In this document: in pieces, positions 19,005 through 27,292 of the stretch | How the letters are laid out: each line of letters begins with the position of its first letter | How positions within the stretch are numbered: the stretch's first letter is position 1 | DNA from: Anaerococcus sp. Marseille-Q7828 | GTDB lineage: Bacteria > Bacillota > Clostridia > Tissierellales > Peptoniphilaceae | DNA length: 64,000 bases | Direction: 5' to 3' | Assembly (NCBI RefSeq): GCF_949769285.1 | Contig: NZ_OX458331.1 | Span: forward strand, 1,736,001 to 1,800,000 | Made by a program: the position numbers and the translations under genes | Notes under the pieces: model-generated | Database searches by the model: none | Told to the model about the DNA's origin: nothing | Seen by the model: the letters and a program-made list of their open reading frames with translations, nothing else

Positions 19005-19847
19005 TTAATTGTTACGATTTGTAAGGTAATCAACAAGGTATAAGAGAAATTCATTATCATCAAAGTGACTAATATTCTCCTTGGCCTTTTTATTAATATC
19101 ATAAAGCAAATCTAAAGCTTCATTTCTACTAATAAGATTTAAAATATTTAATTCATCTTGGTAATTTTCTTCTAGTAAATCATCTTGAATTTGGAAAGCT
19201 AAACCTAAATTACTTGCATATTGATCCAGATTTCTAAAGTCTTTTGCCCTATTTTCTTTGAAATTATTGTCGCTTGCCAAGGCTGCACCGATGATTGCTG
19301 CCCTAAATAAATCGCTAGTCTTTTTTTCATAGACAAGGAGCAAATAATCCAAATCTACAATCTCATGGCTTCTTATGTCTAATACTTGGCCATAAATCAT
19401 ATTTTTGTAGCCAGCCATCTCCATAAGTAAGGATGCAGGATATATGTAAGTAGAATCCTCCTTGCAAATTTCAAATAAAGTGTGGCTTGCCTCTGTGATT
19501 AGAGCATCTCCTGTCAAAATAGCTATGTCTTCACCAAATTTTTTATGGCAAGAGTATTCTCCTCTTCTGTAATCATCATTATCCATAGCTGGTAAATCAT
19601 CGTGGACTAGGGAATAAGAATGAATCATCTCTAGGCATAGGGCAAATTTTATGTCCTTATCGTTAATATCCTTGCCAAGCATCTTAAGCGTTTCAAAGAA
19701 AAGGTTTGGTCTAATCCTTTTGCCAGATCTAACAGCGTAGGTTAAAGGCTCAGATAGATTATATGAATCATCAAAAAAGTCCTTAAACTTTTCATCTATA
19801 ATTTTTTTGTTGGATAAAAGTGTACTTTCAAAACCTTTCTTATTCAT
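19005..19847 (-). CDS. ispA: Polyprenyl synthetase (farnesyl/geranyl diphosphate synthase type)
   Basis: Condenses IPP with allylic diphosphates to make C10-C15 prenyl chains, using the IPP and DMAPP that IspH (same gene train) supplies. 280 residues. The first Asp-rich motif is D83-D84-x4-D89; the second is QDDLLE, where the usual last Asp is Glu. GKRIRP is the IPP-binding site. The ATG (19845-19847) follows an in-frame GTG and overlaps xseB. In many clostridia dxs and tlyA lie next to ispA; here argR follows at once. Confidence 0.92.
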   Translation of the reverse strand: MNKKGFESTLLSNKKIIDEKFKDFFDDSYNLSEPLTYAVRSGKRIRPNLFFETLKMLGKDINDKDIKFALCLEMIHSYSLVHDDLPAMDNDDYRRGEYSCHKKFGEDIAILTGDALITEASHTLFEICKEDSTYIYPASLLMEMAGYKNMIYGQVLDIRSHEIVDLDYLLLVYEKKTSDLFRAAIIGAALASDNNFKENRAKDFRNLDQYASNLGLAFQIQDDLLEENYQDELNILNLISRNEALDLLYDINKKAKENISHFDDNEFLLYLVDYLTNRNN

Positions 19848-20025
19848 CACTAGCTATAACCTCTATTTTCGCCTTGTAGTCCTTAAGTTGTTCTTGCATT
19901 TCCTTGTACAAGCTGTTAGCCTTTTCATAAATTTTGATAGACTCGTCCAGATTATCCTTGTTTTCTTCAAGACTAGTTAAGTATTCTTCCATTTTTTTGA
20001 AATTTTTATCTAAAGATTTATCCAT
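19840..20025 (-). CDS. xseB: Exodeoxyribonuclease VII small subunit
   Basis: 61 residues, slightly shorter than usual. The helical motif KKMEEYLTSLEENKDNLDESIKIYEKA (about 10-36) is the family signature (L-E-x-I-V-x-x-L-E-like pattern followed by L-x-x-S-x-x-x-Y-E). Several copies pack on XseA and are needed for processive single-strand DNA degradation. It overlaps xseA upstream and ispA downstream by eight bases each, indicating coupled translation. Confidence 0.92.
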   Translation of the reverse strand: MDKSLDKNFKKMEEYLTSLEENKDNLDESIKIYEKANSLYKEMQEQLKDYKAKIEVIASDE

Positions 20026-21205
20026 CTATCACTACCGCCTTTATAGATCCATCAGAAAATCTAACATCAATCTTATCACCTTCATTTAATGAGTATTTTG
20101 AATAAATAGGCACATTATTATCATCGAAAATTCCTATATTTTTCTTTCTGATATGTAATATTCTATCAGCTGATTTTAGTCTGCTTTCGACCATACTTAG
20201 CCTCTGCTCATTATAAGTTAAGTTATTTATAATAGCTTTATCTAAAGATTTTTTGATATTAGTAATCTCTTTTTCTTTAACTTTGATATCATTTTGTGGA
20301 TTGAAAGATTTAAGTTTACTTTCTAGAGCCATCAACTTTAGCGACCTTATCTCTACTATCCTATCTACCATATCTTTCATCTGAGTCAAAAGACTTTTAC
20401 TGTCCTTAGCTATATTCGCATAATTTGCAATAATATATGACCCAGCTTCTGTTGGGGTTTGCAAAGATAAGTCTGCGACTAAATCCAAAAGAGTGCTATC
20501 AATCTTATGCCCTATGGCAGATATAATTGGAGTTTTGGCTTTGAAAACTTCCTCTATGATATCCTTGTCGTTAAAAACTGATAAATCCAAAGAAGAACCA
20601 CCGCCACGGGTGATTACAATCACATCTAAATCCATCATATCAAGTTTTACTATAGCATTTACTATGGCTTGGTATGAGCTTTGTCCTTGGACTTTTACTG
20701 GAGCAAGCTTGATATCTATATCATTTGCCTTTTGGTTTATTACTGACAGAAAGTCTACAACAGCAGCCCCATCAGCCGATGTTATTAAACCAACGTTTTT
20801 TGGATACTTTGCTATTTCTTTCTTTTTATCTAAATCAAAAAAACCCCTTTTCTTGAAGTCTTCTTTCATTTTTAAAAACTTTAGATATTCTTCAGAAAGG
20901 CCTTTTTCCTCTATGGTGCTGACAGCAATATTGATTCTCGATGAATAGTTATTTAAGTTGAGATTACCCTTAACCAAAACGTCTATACCATCAGTAAAAG
21001 TAAAATCTATGTCCTTATCTTCATAGTAAAATATAACACAGTCAATGACATCATATCCTTCCTTTAGGGAAAAATATATGTGGTTGCCGTTATATTTTAT
21101 ATTTGATAGGGTCCCTGTGATATAGACTTTGGTGAAAAATGGATCGTGCTTTATGCTTGTTTTAAAATACTCATTAAATTGTCTAACTGTAAGGGCTTTA
21201 AGCAT
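20018..21205 (-). CDS. xseA: Exodeoxyribonuclease VII large subunit
   Basis: Catalytic subunit, 395 residues. An N-terminal OB fold (about 1-100) binds single-stranded DNA. The central catalytic domain has VITRGGGSSLDLSVFND and GHKIDSTLLD (the GHxxDxT motif), and a long helical C-terminal region (about 270-350) recruits XseB. The enzyme cuts single-stranded DNA from both ends into oligonucleotides. It overlaps nusB by eight bases. Confidence 0.95.
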   Translation of the reverse strand: MLKALTVRQFNEYFKTSIKHDPFFTKVYITGTLSNIKYNGNHIYFSLKEGYDVIDCVIFYYEDKDIDFTFTDGIDVLVKGNLNLNNYSSRINIAVSTIEEKGLSEEYLKFLKMKEDFKKRGFFDLDKKKEIAKYPKNVGLITSADGAAVVDFLSVINQKANDIDIKLAPVKVQGQSSYQAIVNAIVKLDMMDLDVIVITRGGGSSLDLSVFNDKDIIEEVFKAKTPIISAIGHKIDSTLLDLVADLSLQTPTEAGSYIIANYANIAKDSKSLLTQMKDMVDRIVEIRSLKLMALESKLKSFNPQNDIKVKEKEITNIKKSLDKAIINNLTYNEQRLSMVESRLKSADRILHIRKKNIGIFDDNNVPIYSKYSLNEGDKIDVRFSDGSIKAVVIDG

Positions 21206-21578
21206 CAGTTCTTACAATCTTTCCTAAAATAGAATTTATCATTTGATAATCCATCTGGTTGCTATAGGTCTTTGCTAGTTCTACTGCCTCATTTATAGAA
21301 ACTTGATGAGGAATATCCATAAAATAAATTTCATTTACAGATAAAAAAAGAATAGCTTTTTCCACCTTGGACAAACGATTGTAGCGTTTCTTACTAGCAT
21401 TTTTAATAATTTCTTCAATTTTTTCATAATTTTCATTATAAGATTTCAAAGAATTGATGATGAATTCTTCCCCATCCAAGTCGTGGTTATTTAGGGATTG
21501 TTCAACATCTTCTATTTTATTAATGCTATCTTCAAAAATTAGCTTAAAAACCCAATCTCTTTGCTCTGTTCTATTCAT
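21198..21578 (-). CDS. nusB: Transcription antitermination factor NusB
   Basis: 126 residues, all helical. The C-terminal core PHQVSINEAVELAKTYS is the clear NusB signature; an N-terminal NRTEQRDWVFKLIFE matches the first helix that, with S10, binds boxA RNA of rRNA operons to prevent early termination. It overlaps the Asp23 gene stop by one base and xseA by eight, in the common asp23-nusB-xseA order. Confidence 0.93.
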   Translation of the reverse strand: MNRTEQRDWVFKLIFEDSINKIEDVEQSLNNHDLDGEEFIINSLKSYNENYEKIEEIIKNASKKRYNRLSKVEKAILFLSVNEIYFMDIPHQVSINEAVELAKTYSNQMDYQMINSILGKIVRTDA

Positions 21579-21904
21579 TAGATTTCTAGTTTCGCTATAT
21601 TAACATTGACACGTCCAACAGATATTCCAGTCATAGTTTCAATAATTCTAATCACATTTTCTTGGATATCTTTTACAGTTTTTCTCACATTTACATTCTT
21701 ATTAAGAAAAACTGTAAGGTCAATATTAAGCTTATCTTCAATAAATCCTATACTTGCCTTAGGATCTTGGTTTTGAAGGTTAATCTTATTGGTAGAGTCA
21801 TCGCTGTTATGTACTCCATTGATTTCTTTACAAGCTCTAATAGCCAATTGATCTAATATTTCATTGGCAATTTTAACTTGTCCATGTCTAAATGTATTAG
21901 CCAT
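21578..21904 (-). CDS. Asp23/Gls24 family envelope stress protein
   Basis: 108-residue Asp23/Gls24 (DUF322) protein. After a basic N-terminus it has the strand pattern KIANEILDQLAIRACKEINGV, then VDLTVFLNKNVNVRKTVKDIQENVIRIIETMTGI, and ends in VGRVNVNIAKLEI, as in the YqhY branch found between accessory acetyl-CoA genes or efp and nusB. YqhY-type proteins are linked to fatty acid and cell envelope homeostasis; the precise role here is unknown. A second paralogue lies at 28869-29222. Confidence 0.88.
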   Translation of the reverse strand: MANTFRHGQVKIANEILDQLAIRACKEINGVHNSDDSTNKINLQNQDPKASIGFIEDKLNIDLTVFLNKNVNVRKTVKDIQENVIRIIETMTGISVGRVNVNIAKLEI

Positions 21905-21914
21905 TATTTTCTCC

Positions 21915-22472
21915 TTAAACTCTGGATAAATAATCTCCAGTTCTTGTGTCTATTTTGATTGTGTCGCCTTCATTTACAAACACTGGTACGTTAACAACTG
22001 CTCCTGTTTCAACTGTTGCTGGTTTTGTAACGTTCGTTGCAGTATCACCCTTGATACCTGGTTCAGTTTCAATTACTGCTAGCTCAACAAAGTTTGGTGC
22101 AACAACATCAAATGGTTTACCTTGGTAAATTCTCATAGTAACTGTATCATTTTCACGAACGTATTTAATAGCTTCTTCAACTGTTTCATAGTCTAGACCA
22201 ATTTGTTCAAAGCTTTCTGGGTCCATGAAATAATATAATTGACCGTCATTGTATAAATATTGCATTTCTTTTGTTGTAATAACAGCATTTTCAAATTTTT
22301 CATTTGGGTTAAATGTTACATCCTTAGCGCCGCCGTTCATTACTGATCTAATCTTTGCACGAACAAAAGCTGCTCCCTTGCCTGGTTTTACGTGTTGGAA
22401 ATCAACCACTTGGTAAACATCATTATCATAAACAAAGGTTACACCTTTTCTTAAATCATTTGCAGAAATCAT
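21915..22472 (-). CDS. efp: Elongation factor P
   Basis: Rescues ribosomes stalled at consecutive prolines. 185 residues in three beta-barrel domains: KOW-like (1-64), OB (65-125) and S1-like (130-185, ending [17 protein letters not shown]). The loop that reaches the peptidyl-transferase centre is KPGKGAAF, with K32 at the modified-lysine position. AGGAGG sits upstream of the ATG. It is the first gene of the long minus-strand train and has its own strong promoter. The Pro-rich surface protein in this window is a plausible client. Confidence 0.97.
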   Translation of the reverse strand: MISANDLRKGVTFVYDNDVYQVVDFQHVKPGKGAAFVRAKIRSVMNGGAKDVTFNPNEKFENAVITTKEMQYLYNDGQLYYFMDPESFEQIGLDYETVEEAIKYVRENDTVTMRIYQGKPFDVVAPNFVELAVIETEPGIKGDTATNVTKPATVETGAVVNVPVFVNEGDTIKIDTRTGDYLSRV

Positions 22473-22498
22473 AAATCCTCCTAATATTTTCTTACATT

Positions 22499-22526
22499 AT
22501 TATACCATATGACCTATGGCTTTGAA
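22499..22526 (-). promoter_or_regulatory. efp promoter (extended -10)
   Basis: On the minus strand TGG-TATAAT (-10 at 22499-22504) with a weak -35 (TTCAAA, 16 bases upstream). It leaves a leader of about 20 bases containing AGGAGG before efp and would drive the whole train to ispH-rpsA. Confidence 0.75.
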
Positions 22527-22565
22527 AACTTTGTTAACTTAATTTACCCAATTTTATATAAATCA

Positions 22566-22595
22566 TTGAAAATATATACATTATTAGGGTATATA
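22566..22595 (+). promoter_or_regulatory. tmcAL promoter giving a leaderless transcript
   Basis: TTGAAA (22566-22571) and TATATA (22590-22595), 18 bases apart. The expected start of transcription, about seven bases after the -10, is 22602, which is the A of the tmcAL ATG. No Shine-Dalgarno at proper distance is seen. Confidence 0.6.
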
Positions 22596-22601
22596 TCAAG
22601 T

Positions 22602-23759
22602 ATGAAAACACTAGCAATTATTTCTGAATTCAATCCATTTCATAACGGACACGAATATCTATTAAAAAAATCAAAAGAGCTAACAAAAGCAGACTTAGCC
22701 ATAAGCCTAATGAGTGGAGATTTCGTCCAGAGAGGAGAGCCTGCTATCGTTGATAAATTCTCCAGGGCTGATATGGCTATGATGGCTGGCTTTGATATGG
22801 TCGTTGAGATGCCTATCCACATATCTTTACAGTCAGCCGAATATTTTGCTCTTGGATCTGTTAAAATCCTCGATAAATTAAATGTAGACTACCTCTGCTT
22901 TGGTATAGAAAATATGGAGCCTAATGATTTTTTAGAAAAAGCTAACCTGCTATTGGAAAAAGAACATCTCTTAGAAGAGCTTACAAAAAAACATTTAGAA
23001 AATTCTTCCTTTACAAAGGCAAGATATGACGCAACTGTTGAGGTTTTAGGAGATGATGGCTTTATAACTTCTAATAATATCCTCGCCTTAGAATATATGA
23101 GAGCTATAAGAAAGATTGCTTCTTCTATGACTCCTATGCCTATCAAGAGAATCTCATCAGCTAATTCTGATACTGATTTACTTGATAGCAAAATTTCTTC
23201 ATCAACTGCTATCCGCAATAACATACTTACCAATTACAAAGACCATGTCCCAACCTATGTCTATGAACTAATAGAAGAAAGCAAAAAATCTTTTGGCCTT
23301 CCAAATATGGATATCATTTATGACATATTTAGATTTTTGCTATTATTAGAAAGACGTCCAATGGAAGGGGTATTGGCATATGAAGAGGGATTAGAAAACT
23401 ATCTGACTAAAGTTTGTGAAAATAACCATAGTTTTTCTAGCTTTATTATAGATGCTACAAACAAAAGATACACCTCATCTAGGATAAAAAGGTTGTTGAT
23501 AAATTATATTTTGGAGAATCGATCTACATTTAATGCCTATGACATCAATTTCTACAAGGTCCTATCCTTTAATAAAAACGCAGAGCTTATCTTTAAGAAT
23601 TCATCAAGCAAGCCTGTAATAAGAAAAAAAGATTATGATAATCTTTCCATCACAGACCAAATGATTTTATCACAAATGGTTGACGGATCAAATCTATACA
23701 GCTTATGTCAAAAAAGAGATTTTAACTTAGATTACAAGACAAAAATAAGACGCTATTAG
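22602..23759 (+). CDS. tmcAL: tRNA(Met) cytidine acetate ligase
   Basis: Forms N4-acetylcytidine at the wobble base of elongator tRNA-Met from acetate and ATP, as YlbM/TmcAL of Bacillus does. 385 residues. The nucleotidyltransferase signature SEFNPFHNGH is at 8-17, followed by ISLMSGDFVQRGEPAIVDK and the ISSSTAIR-like segment (residues about 205-212). The reading frame is open 93 bases further upstream, but that part resembles no TmcAL, and the ATG at 22602 starts exactly with the family N-terminus MKTLAII. It is divergent from efp and ends inside a terminator stem. Confidence 0.94.
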   Translation: MKTLAIISEFNPFHNGHEYLLKKSKELTKADLAISLMSGDFVQRGEPAIVDKFSRADMAMMAGFDMVVEMPIHISLQSAEYFALGSVKILDKLNVDYLCFGIENMEPNDFLEKANLLLEKEHLLEELTKKHLENSSFTKARYDATVEVLGDDGFITSNNILALEYMRAIRKIASSMTPMPIKRISSANSDTDLLDSKISSSTAIRNNILTNYKDHVPTYVYELIEESKKSFGLPNMDIIYDIFRFLLLLERRPMEGVLAYEEGLENYLTKVCENNHSFSSFIIDATNKRYTSSRIKRLLINYILENRSTFNAYDINFYKVLSFNKNAELIFKNSSSKPVIRKKDYDNLSITDQMILSQMVDGSNLYSLCQKRDFNLDYKTKIRRY

Positions 23760-23786
23760 GAATTTCCTAAATGCGTCTTTGTTTTT
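23748..23786. terminator. Bidirectional terminator between tmcAL and the coiled-coil gene
   Basis: Long hairpin with arms starting AGACGC (23748) and ending GCGTCT (23778), plus TTAGGAA/TTCCTAA inside; the tmcAL stop codon lies in the left arm. T-rich runs follow on both strands (TTTGTTTTT on plus, TTATTTTTG on minus), so it can serve both converging genes. Confidence 0.85.
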
Positions 23787-24270
23787 ATCTAGATTCTAAA
23801 ATACTTCTTCTGTTTTTCTCTAATTGTTGAGCTAGAGTGCTGAAGTTTTCAGCTGATGAAGAGAATAGTTTGTCGATGTATTCGTATGATTGTTGACGAA
23901 GTTTGTTTGCTTCTGTAGCTGCTTCTTGTAAGATTCTATCAGCTTCAGCCCTTGCTTGTTGAGTGATTTCGTGGTCAGAAATCATCTTTTGATATTGATT
24001 TTTAGCTTGATCTTTGAATTGAGAAATTTCTTTGTCAGTTTGTTCAAGTCTTCTCTTTGCTTCTGCTTCTGCTTCACCGATTATTCTATCTTTTTCTTGA
24101 TAGGTCCACTCAGCTTGTTTGATTTCTTGTGGTAAGGAATCTTTCATCTCAGCAAGAATTTCGTAAATTTCATCTGGATCTACTGATACTTTTCTAGAAA
24201 AAGGTACAGCAGATGCCTCATCCATTACATCTTCCATTTCGTTGATCAATTGTGTTAAAGTACTAGCCAT
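23785..24270 (-). CDS. Coiled-coil protein resembling ATPase stalk subunit b/H (function unknown)
   Basis: 161 residues, mostly one long helix (about 55-135) rich in Ala, Glu, Gln and Arg with an 11-residue-like rhythm (IIGEAEAEAKRRLEQ, ARAEADRILQEAATEANKLRQ). No membrane segment or signal peptide. Similar proteins next to coaD in clostridia are often labelled ATP synthase b-like or vacuolar H+-ATPase subunit H-like because of the helix; resemblance to DivIVA-like scaffolds is also possible. It is the last gene of the yloU-fakA-recG-rsmD-coaD train, with an unusually G-rich ribosome site (AGAGGGGGG). No function is claimed. Confidence 0.7.
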   Translation of the reverse strand: MASTLTQLINEMEDVMDEASAVPFSRKVSVDPDEIYEILAEMKDSLPQEIKQAEWTYQEKDRIIGEAEAEAKRRLEQTDKEISQFKDQAKNQYQKMISDHEITQQARAEADRILQEAATEANKLRQQSYEYIDKLFSSSAENFSTLAQQLEKNRRSILESR

Positions 24271-24282
24271 TTTGCCCCCCTC

Positions 24283-24765
24283 TTAGTAATTATATTTTTC
24301 TTTCAATCTTTTTTCTACATTTTTTGTTACAAATGGTGATATATTGCCTTTAAAACTTGCTACTTCCTTGACTCCGCTTGAACTAATGAATGAGTAATTT
24401 GTATTAGCAAGCAAGAATATAGTTTCTAGGCCCTCATACAAGGATGAATTTATCCTAGCTATATTTTTCTCATATTCGTAGTCAGCAACAAGTCTTAGAC
24501 CCCTAGCAATAATTTTGCAATTTTCTTCTTTTGCAAAGTTTACCAAAAGTCCATCAAAGGATTTGATAGTCACATTTGTAATATCGTTGGCTATTAATTC
24601 TTCTTTAATCATTTCTTCTCTTTCACTAAGAGTAAAAAGTGATTTTTTATCTTCATTTATTAGAATTGCAACAATCACTTCATCAAACATATTGTCTAGT
24701 CTTTTTATGACATCTATATGTCCAAGTGTAAGTGGATCGAAGCTTCCTGGGTATATTACTTTCAT
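24283..24765 (-). CDS. coaD: Phosphopantetheine adenylyltransferase
   Basis: Fourth step of coenzyme A synthesis: transfers AMP from ATP to 4'-phosphopantetheine. 160 residues. The nucleotidyltransferase motif T-x-x-H lies at 13-16 in YPGSFDPLTLGH, ARGLRLVADYEYE is the substrate-binding segment, and ISSSGVKEVASF is the second ATP motif. It overlaps rsmD by four bases (ATGA), the usual rsmD-coaD pairing. Confidence 0.97.
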   Translation of the reverse strand: MKVIYPGSFDPLTLGHIDVIKRLDNMFDEVIVAILINEDKKSLFTLSEREEMIKEELIANDITNVTIKSFDGLLVNFAKEENCKIIARGLRLVADYEYEKNIARINSSLYEGLETIFLLANTNYSFISSSGVKEVASFKGNISPFVTKNVEKRLKEKYNY

Positions 24766-25304
24766 TTTGTGTAAAAGTTTACTATCTTCCTTCCGTATTT
24801 TTTCTCTTTTAAAAGGTTAATATCATATTTATCATCAAGCTTTAATTCTTTATCTGATTCTGTTATTATTATACCATCCTCGCTTAACAATTCATAACTA
24901 ATGATAAGATTTATGGCCTCATCATAAAATTCTGTATAGTAAGGAGGGTCCAAGTATATATAGTCAAAATATAAACCCTTGGATTTGTAAGCTTCCAAGG
25001 CTTTTTTAAAATCTAGTTTTGTAAGTTCAAATTTATCTGTCTTAAGTTTCCCCAGGTTTTCTTCTATGATTTTATAAGAATTGCGATCTTTCTCATTAAA
25101 ATAAACCTTACTTAGGCCCCTTGATATGAATTCTATACCCATTTGTCCACTTCCTGCAAACAAATCTAGAGCAAGACCATCTGTTTTCATTGGAAAAAGC
25201 ATATCAAAAATAGCTTCTTTTACCTTACTCTCTGTTGGTCTTGTGGTATTTGATTTTGGTGCCTTTAGGTTAAAACCCTTGTATATACCTGAAACAACTC
25301 TCAT
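24762..25304 (-). CDS. rsmD: 16S rRNA (guanine966-N2)-methyltransferase
   Basis: Methylates G966 of 16S rRNA during small-subunit assembly. 180 residues. RVVSGIYKGFNLKAP is the family N-terminus, the SAM-binding loop is LDLFAGSGQMG (46-56), and the catalytic motif is D119-P-P-Y. The start overlaps the recG stop by one base. Confidence 0.95.
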   Translation of the reverse strand: MRVVSGIYKGFNLKAPKSNTTRPTESKVKEAIFDMLFPMKTDGLALDLFAGSGQMGIEFISRGLSKVYFNEKDRNSYKIIEENLGKLKTDKFELTKLDFKKALEAYKSKGLYFDYIYLDPPYYTEFYDEAINLIISYELLSEDGIIITESDKELKLDDKYDINLLKEKKYGRKIVNFYTK

Positions 25305-27292
25305 TAATTTAATATTATCCTTTTATCTTCTTTAAAAAACTTTTCAATGTAAGAAAAATTTACATCTTTATAATCATTAGCTTTTATATATTCTAAAATT
25401 TCAAAACTCTTATCAACTTCAGCCTGATTCATTGATAGATATTCAATCTGGTTGAGATTTCTACCGTGTTGGATGGCGGATAAAATTTTACCACCTCCAC
25501 GCAAATCGTAGTCTTTTTTAGCTATATCAAACCCATTTTCATTGCCTACTAAGATATTGAGCTTAGAATTATTATCCACATTCTTGCTTATTAGATAACA
25601 ATAAGAATCATATGGTCCACGACCTACCCTACCCCTTAGCTGGTGGAGGGATGATAGACCAAAATGATTTGCATTGTATATGACCATAGTGTTGGCATTT
25701 GCTACATCTATCCCTACTTCTATAACCGTTGTTGATATTAGTATATCAATTTTACCATCAGCAAAATCTTTTAAAGTCTTGTCCTTATCACTTGCCTTCA
25801 TATCTCCATGAAGTTTCTTGATGATTTTAGATTTAAAAACTTTTTTATATCTCTTATATAAATTTTCGACGCTATTTTTATCATCAGAATCGATATTATT
25901 TGATACTACATATACTTGTCTACCTTGGGATAGGTTAGCATCTATCTCTTCAAACAAAATCTTTTCCATAGACTGGGCTATTACTTTGGTTGTGATTGGT
26001 TTTCTTCCTTTAGGAAGTTCAGTAATCATTGATAAATCCAAGATTTTGGCAAGCCTAAGGCTTATGGTCCTTGGTATTGGTGTCGCTGTCATAGAAAGGT
26101 AGTTGACACCATCTGCTTTTAGGCCAAGTTCTTGCCTTTGATTGACCCCAAATCTATGTTGCTCATCATTTATTACAAGTTTTAGATTTTTAAAAATAAC
26201 ATCATCTTGGATAAGGGCATGGGTACCTATAATTATATCAACCTTTCCATCTGCCAAATCCTTTTTGATCTTCTCTTTATTTCTGCTAGATCCCGTCAAA
26301 ACTTGGGCTTTTAGTCCTAAACTTTCAATCAAGCCCAAATTTTTTTCAAATTGTTGGATGGCTAAGACCTCAGTTGGAACCATCATTGCTGATTGGTAGC
26401 CATTTAGACCAAAGACTATCATGGCAATAATTGCAATTATAGTTTTGCCTGATCCTACATCGCCAATCAAAAGCCTATTCATAACTAAATTGCTTGAACA
26501 ATCGAATAGAATTTCTTTTAGGGCTATCAATTGAGACCTAGTTAAATCAAATCCTATATGACTTAATATATCATCTAAATTATATGAAAGTCCCAAATCT
26601 TGGCTTTTCTCAAATCTCTTGCTAATGTAGTCTATATAGACAAGGTCTTTGGCAAAATCCAATACCTTTAGCTCTGATTTTGCTTTCATAAGCTTATCTA
26701 TATCGCTAGGCTTGTGGATTTCTAATAAGTTATTATATTTAGAAGAAAATTTAAAATTATCCAGTATGGTTTTTCCAAAAATCTCTTCATCTTCCTCATA
26801 ATTTTTTAGGGATTCGCCTATAAAACTCGAAATGTTTTTTTGGCTTAAACCCTTTGTAAGAGGATAAATTGGAATTATTGCCCCAATATTATCATCATTA
26901 AGATCACAAGTTATTGGATTGATAGCTTCAAAAGTGCCATTTTCAAATTTTATTTTGGTAAAAAACTTATAAGTCTCGCCATTTTTAAATTTAGTCGGTG
27001 TAAATCTATCATTAAAATAAATGATCTTTATCTTATCATTTGTATCTGGCTCAATGGCATAAATATATGATATAAAGCCGTTTTTTGTCCTGTTTTGATA
27101 TAGCCTACTTGCTATTTGCCAGATGAAATAATACTTAACATCTTCCCTAACATTTGGAATAACGCCCCTATTTCTCCTATCTTCAAAAGAAGTTGGATAG
27201 TAATTATATAAGTCACTGATATTATGAATATCAATTTTAGCTAATAAGTCTTTTTTCTTTGGACCAATTCCCTTTAAATCAGTAAGTTCCAT
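25304..27292 (-). CDS. recG: ATP-dependent DNA helicase RecG
   Basis: Branch-migration helicase that regresses stalled forks and processes recombination intermediates. 662 residues. The N-terminal wedge domain contains a helix-hairpin-helix-like start (LKGIGPKKKDLL), an OB fold (about 50-130), then two helicase lobes: Walker A GDVGSGKT (277-284), the DEQH box, SMTATPIPRT, and the C-terminal ELRGRVGR-type motif (HQLRGRVGRG). It overlaps fakA by one base (TAATG type). Confidence 0.97.
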   Translation of the reverse strand: MELTDLKGIGPKKKDLLAKIDIHNISDLYNYYPTSFEDRRNRGVIPNVREDVKYYFIWQIASRLYQNRTKNGFISYIYAIEPDTNDKIKIIYFNDRFTPTKFKNGETYKFFTKIKFENGTFEAINPITCDLNDDNIGAIIPIYPLTKGLSQKNISSFIGESLKNYEEDEEIFGKTILDNFKFSSKYNNLLEIHKPSDIDKLMKAKSELKVLDFAKDLVYIDYISKRFEKSQDLGLSYNLDDILSHIGFDLTRSQLIALKEILFDCSSNLVMNRLLIGDVGSGKTIIAIIAMIVFGLNGYQSAMMVPTEVLAIQQFEKNLGLIESLGLKAQVLTGSSRNKEKIKKDLADGKVDIIIGTHALIQDDVIFKNLKLVINDEQHRFGVNQRQELGLKADGVNYLSMTATPIPRTISLRLAKILDLSMITELPKGRKPITTKVIAQSMEKILFEEIDANLSQGRQVYVVSNNIDSDDKNSVENLYKRYKKVFKSKIIKKLHGDMKASDKDKTLKDFADGKIDILISTTVIEVGIDVANANTMVIYNANHFGLSSLHQLRGRVGRGPYDSYCYLISKNVDNNSKLNILVGNENGFDIAKKDYDLRGGGKILSAIQHGRNLNQIEYLSMNQAEVDKSFEILEYIKANDYKDVNFSYIEKFFKEDKRIILN

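Noticed and set aside
20493-20948. 151-codon plus-strand frame opposite xseA
   Set aside because: Antisense shadow of a gene with clear catalytic motifs.
22509-22601. Upstream extension of tmcAL by 31 codons
   Set aside because: The added residues do not match the family, and both the -35 and -10 of the likely promoter lie in this stretch.
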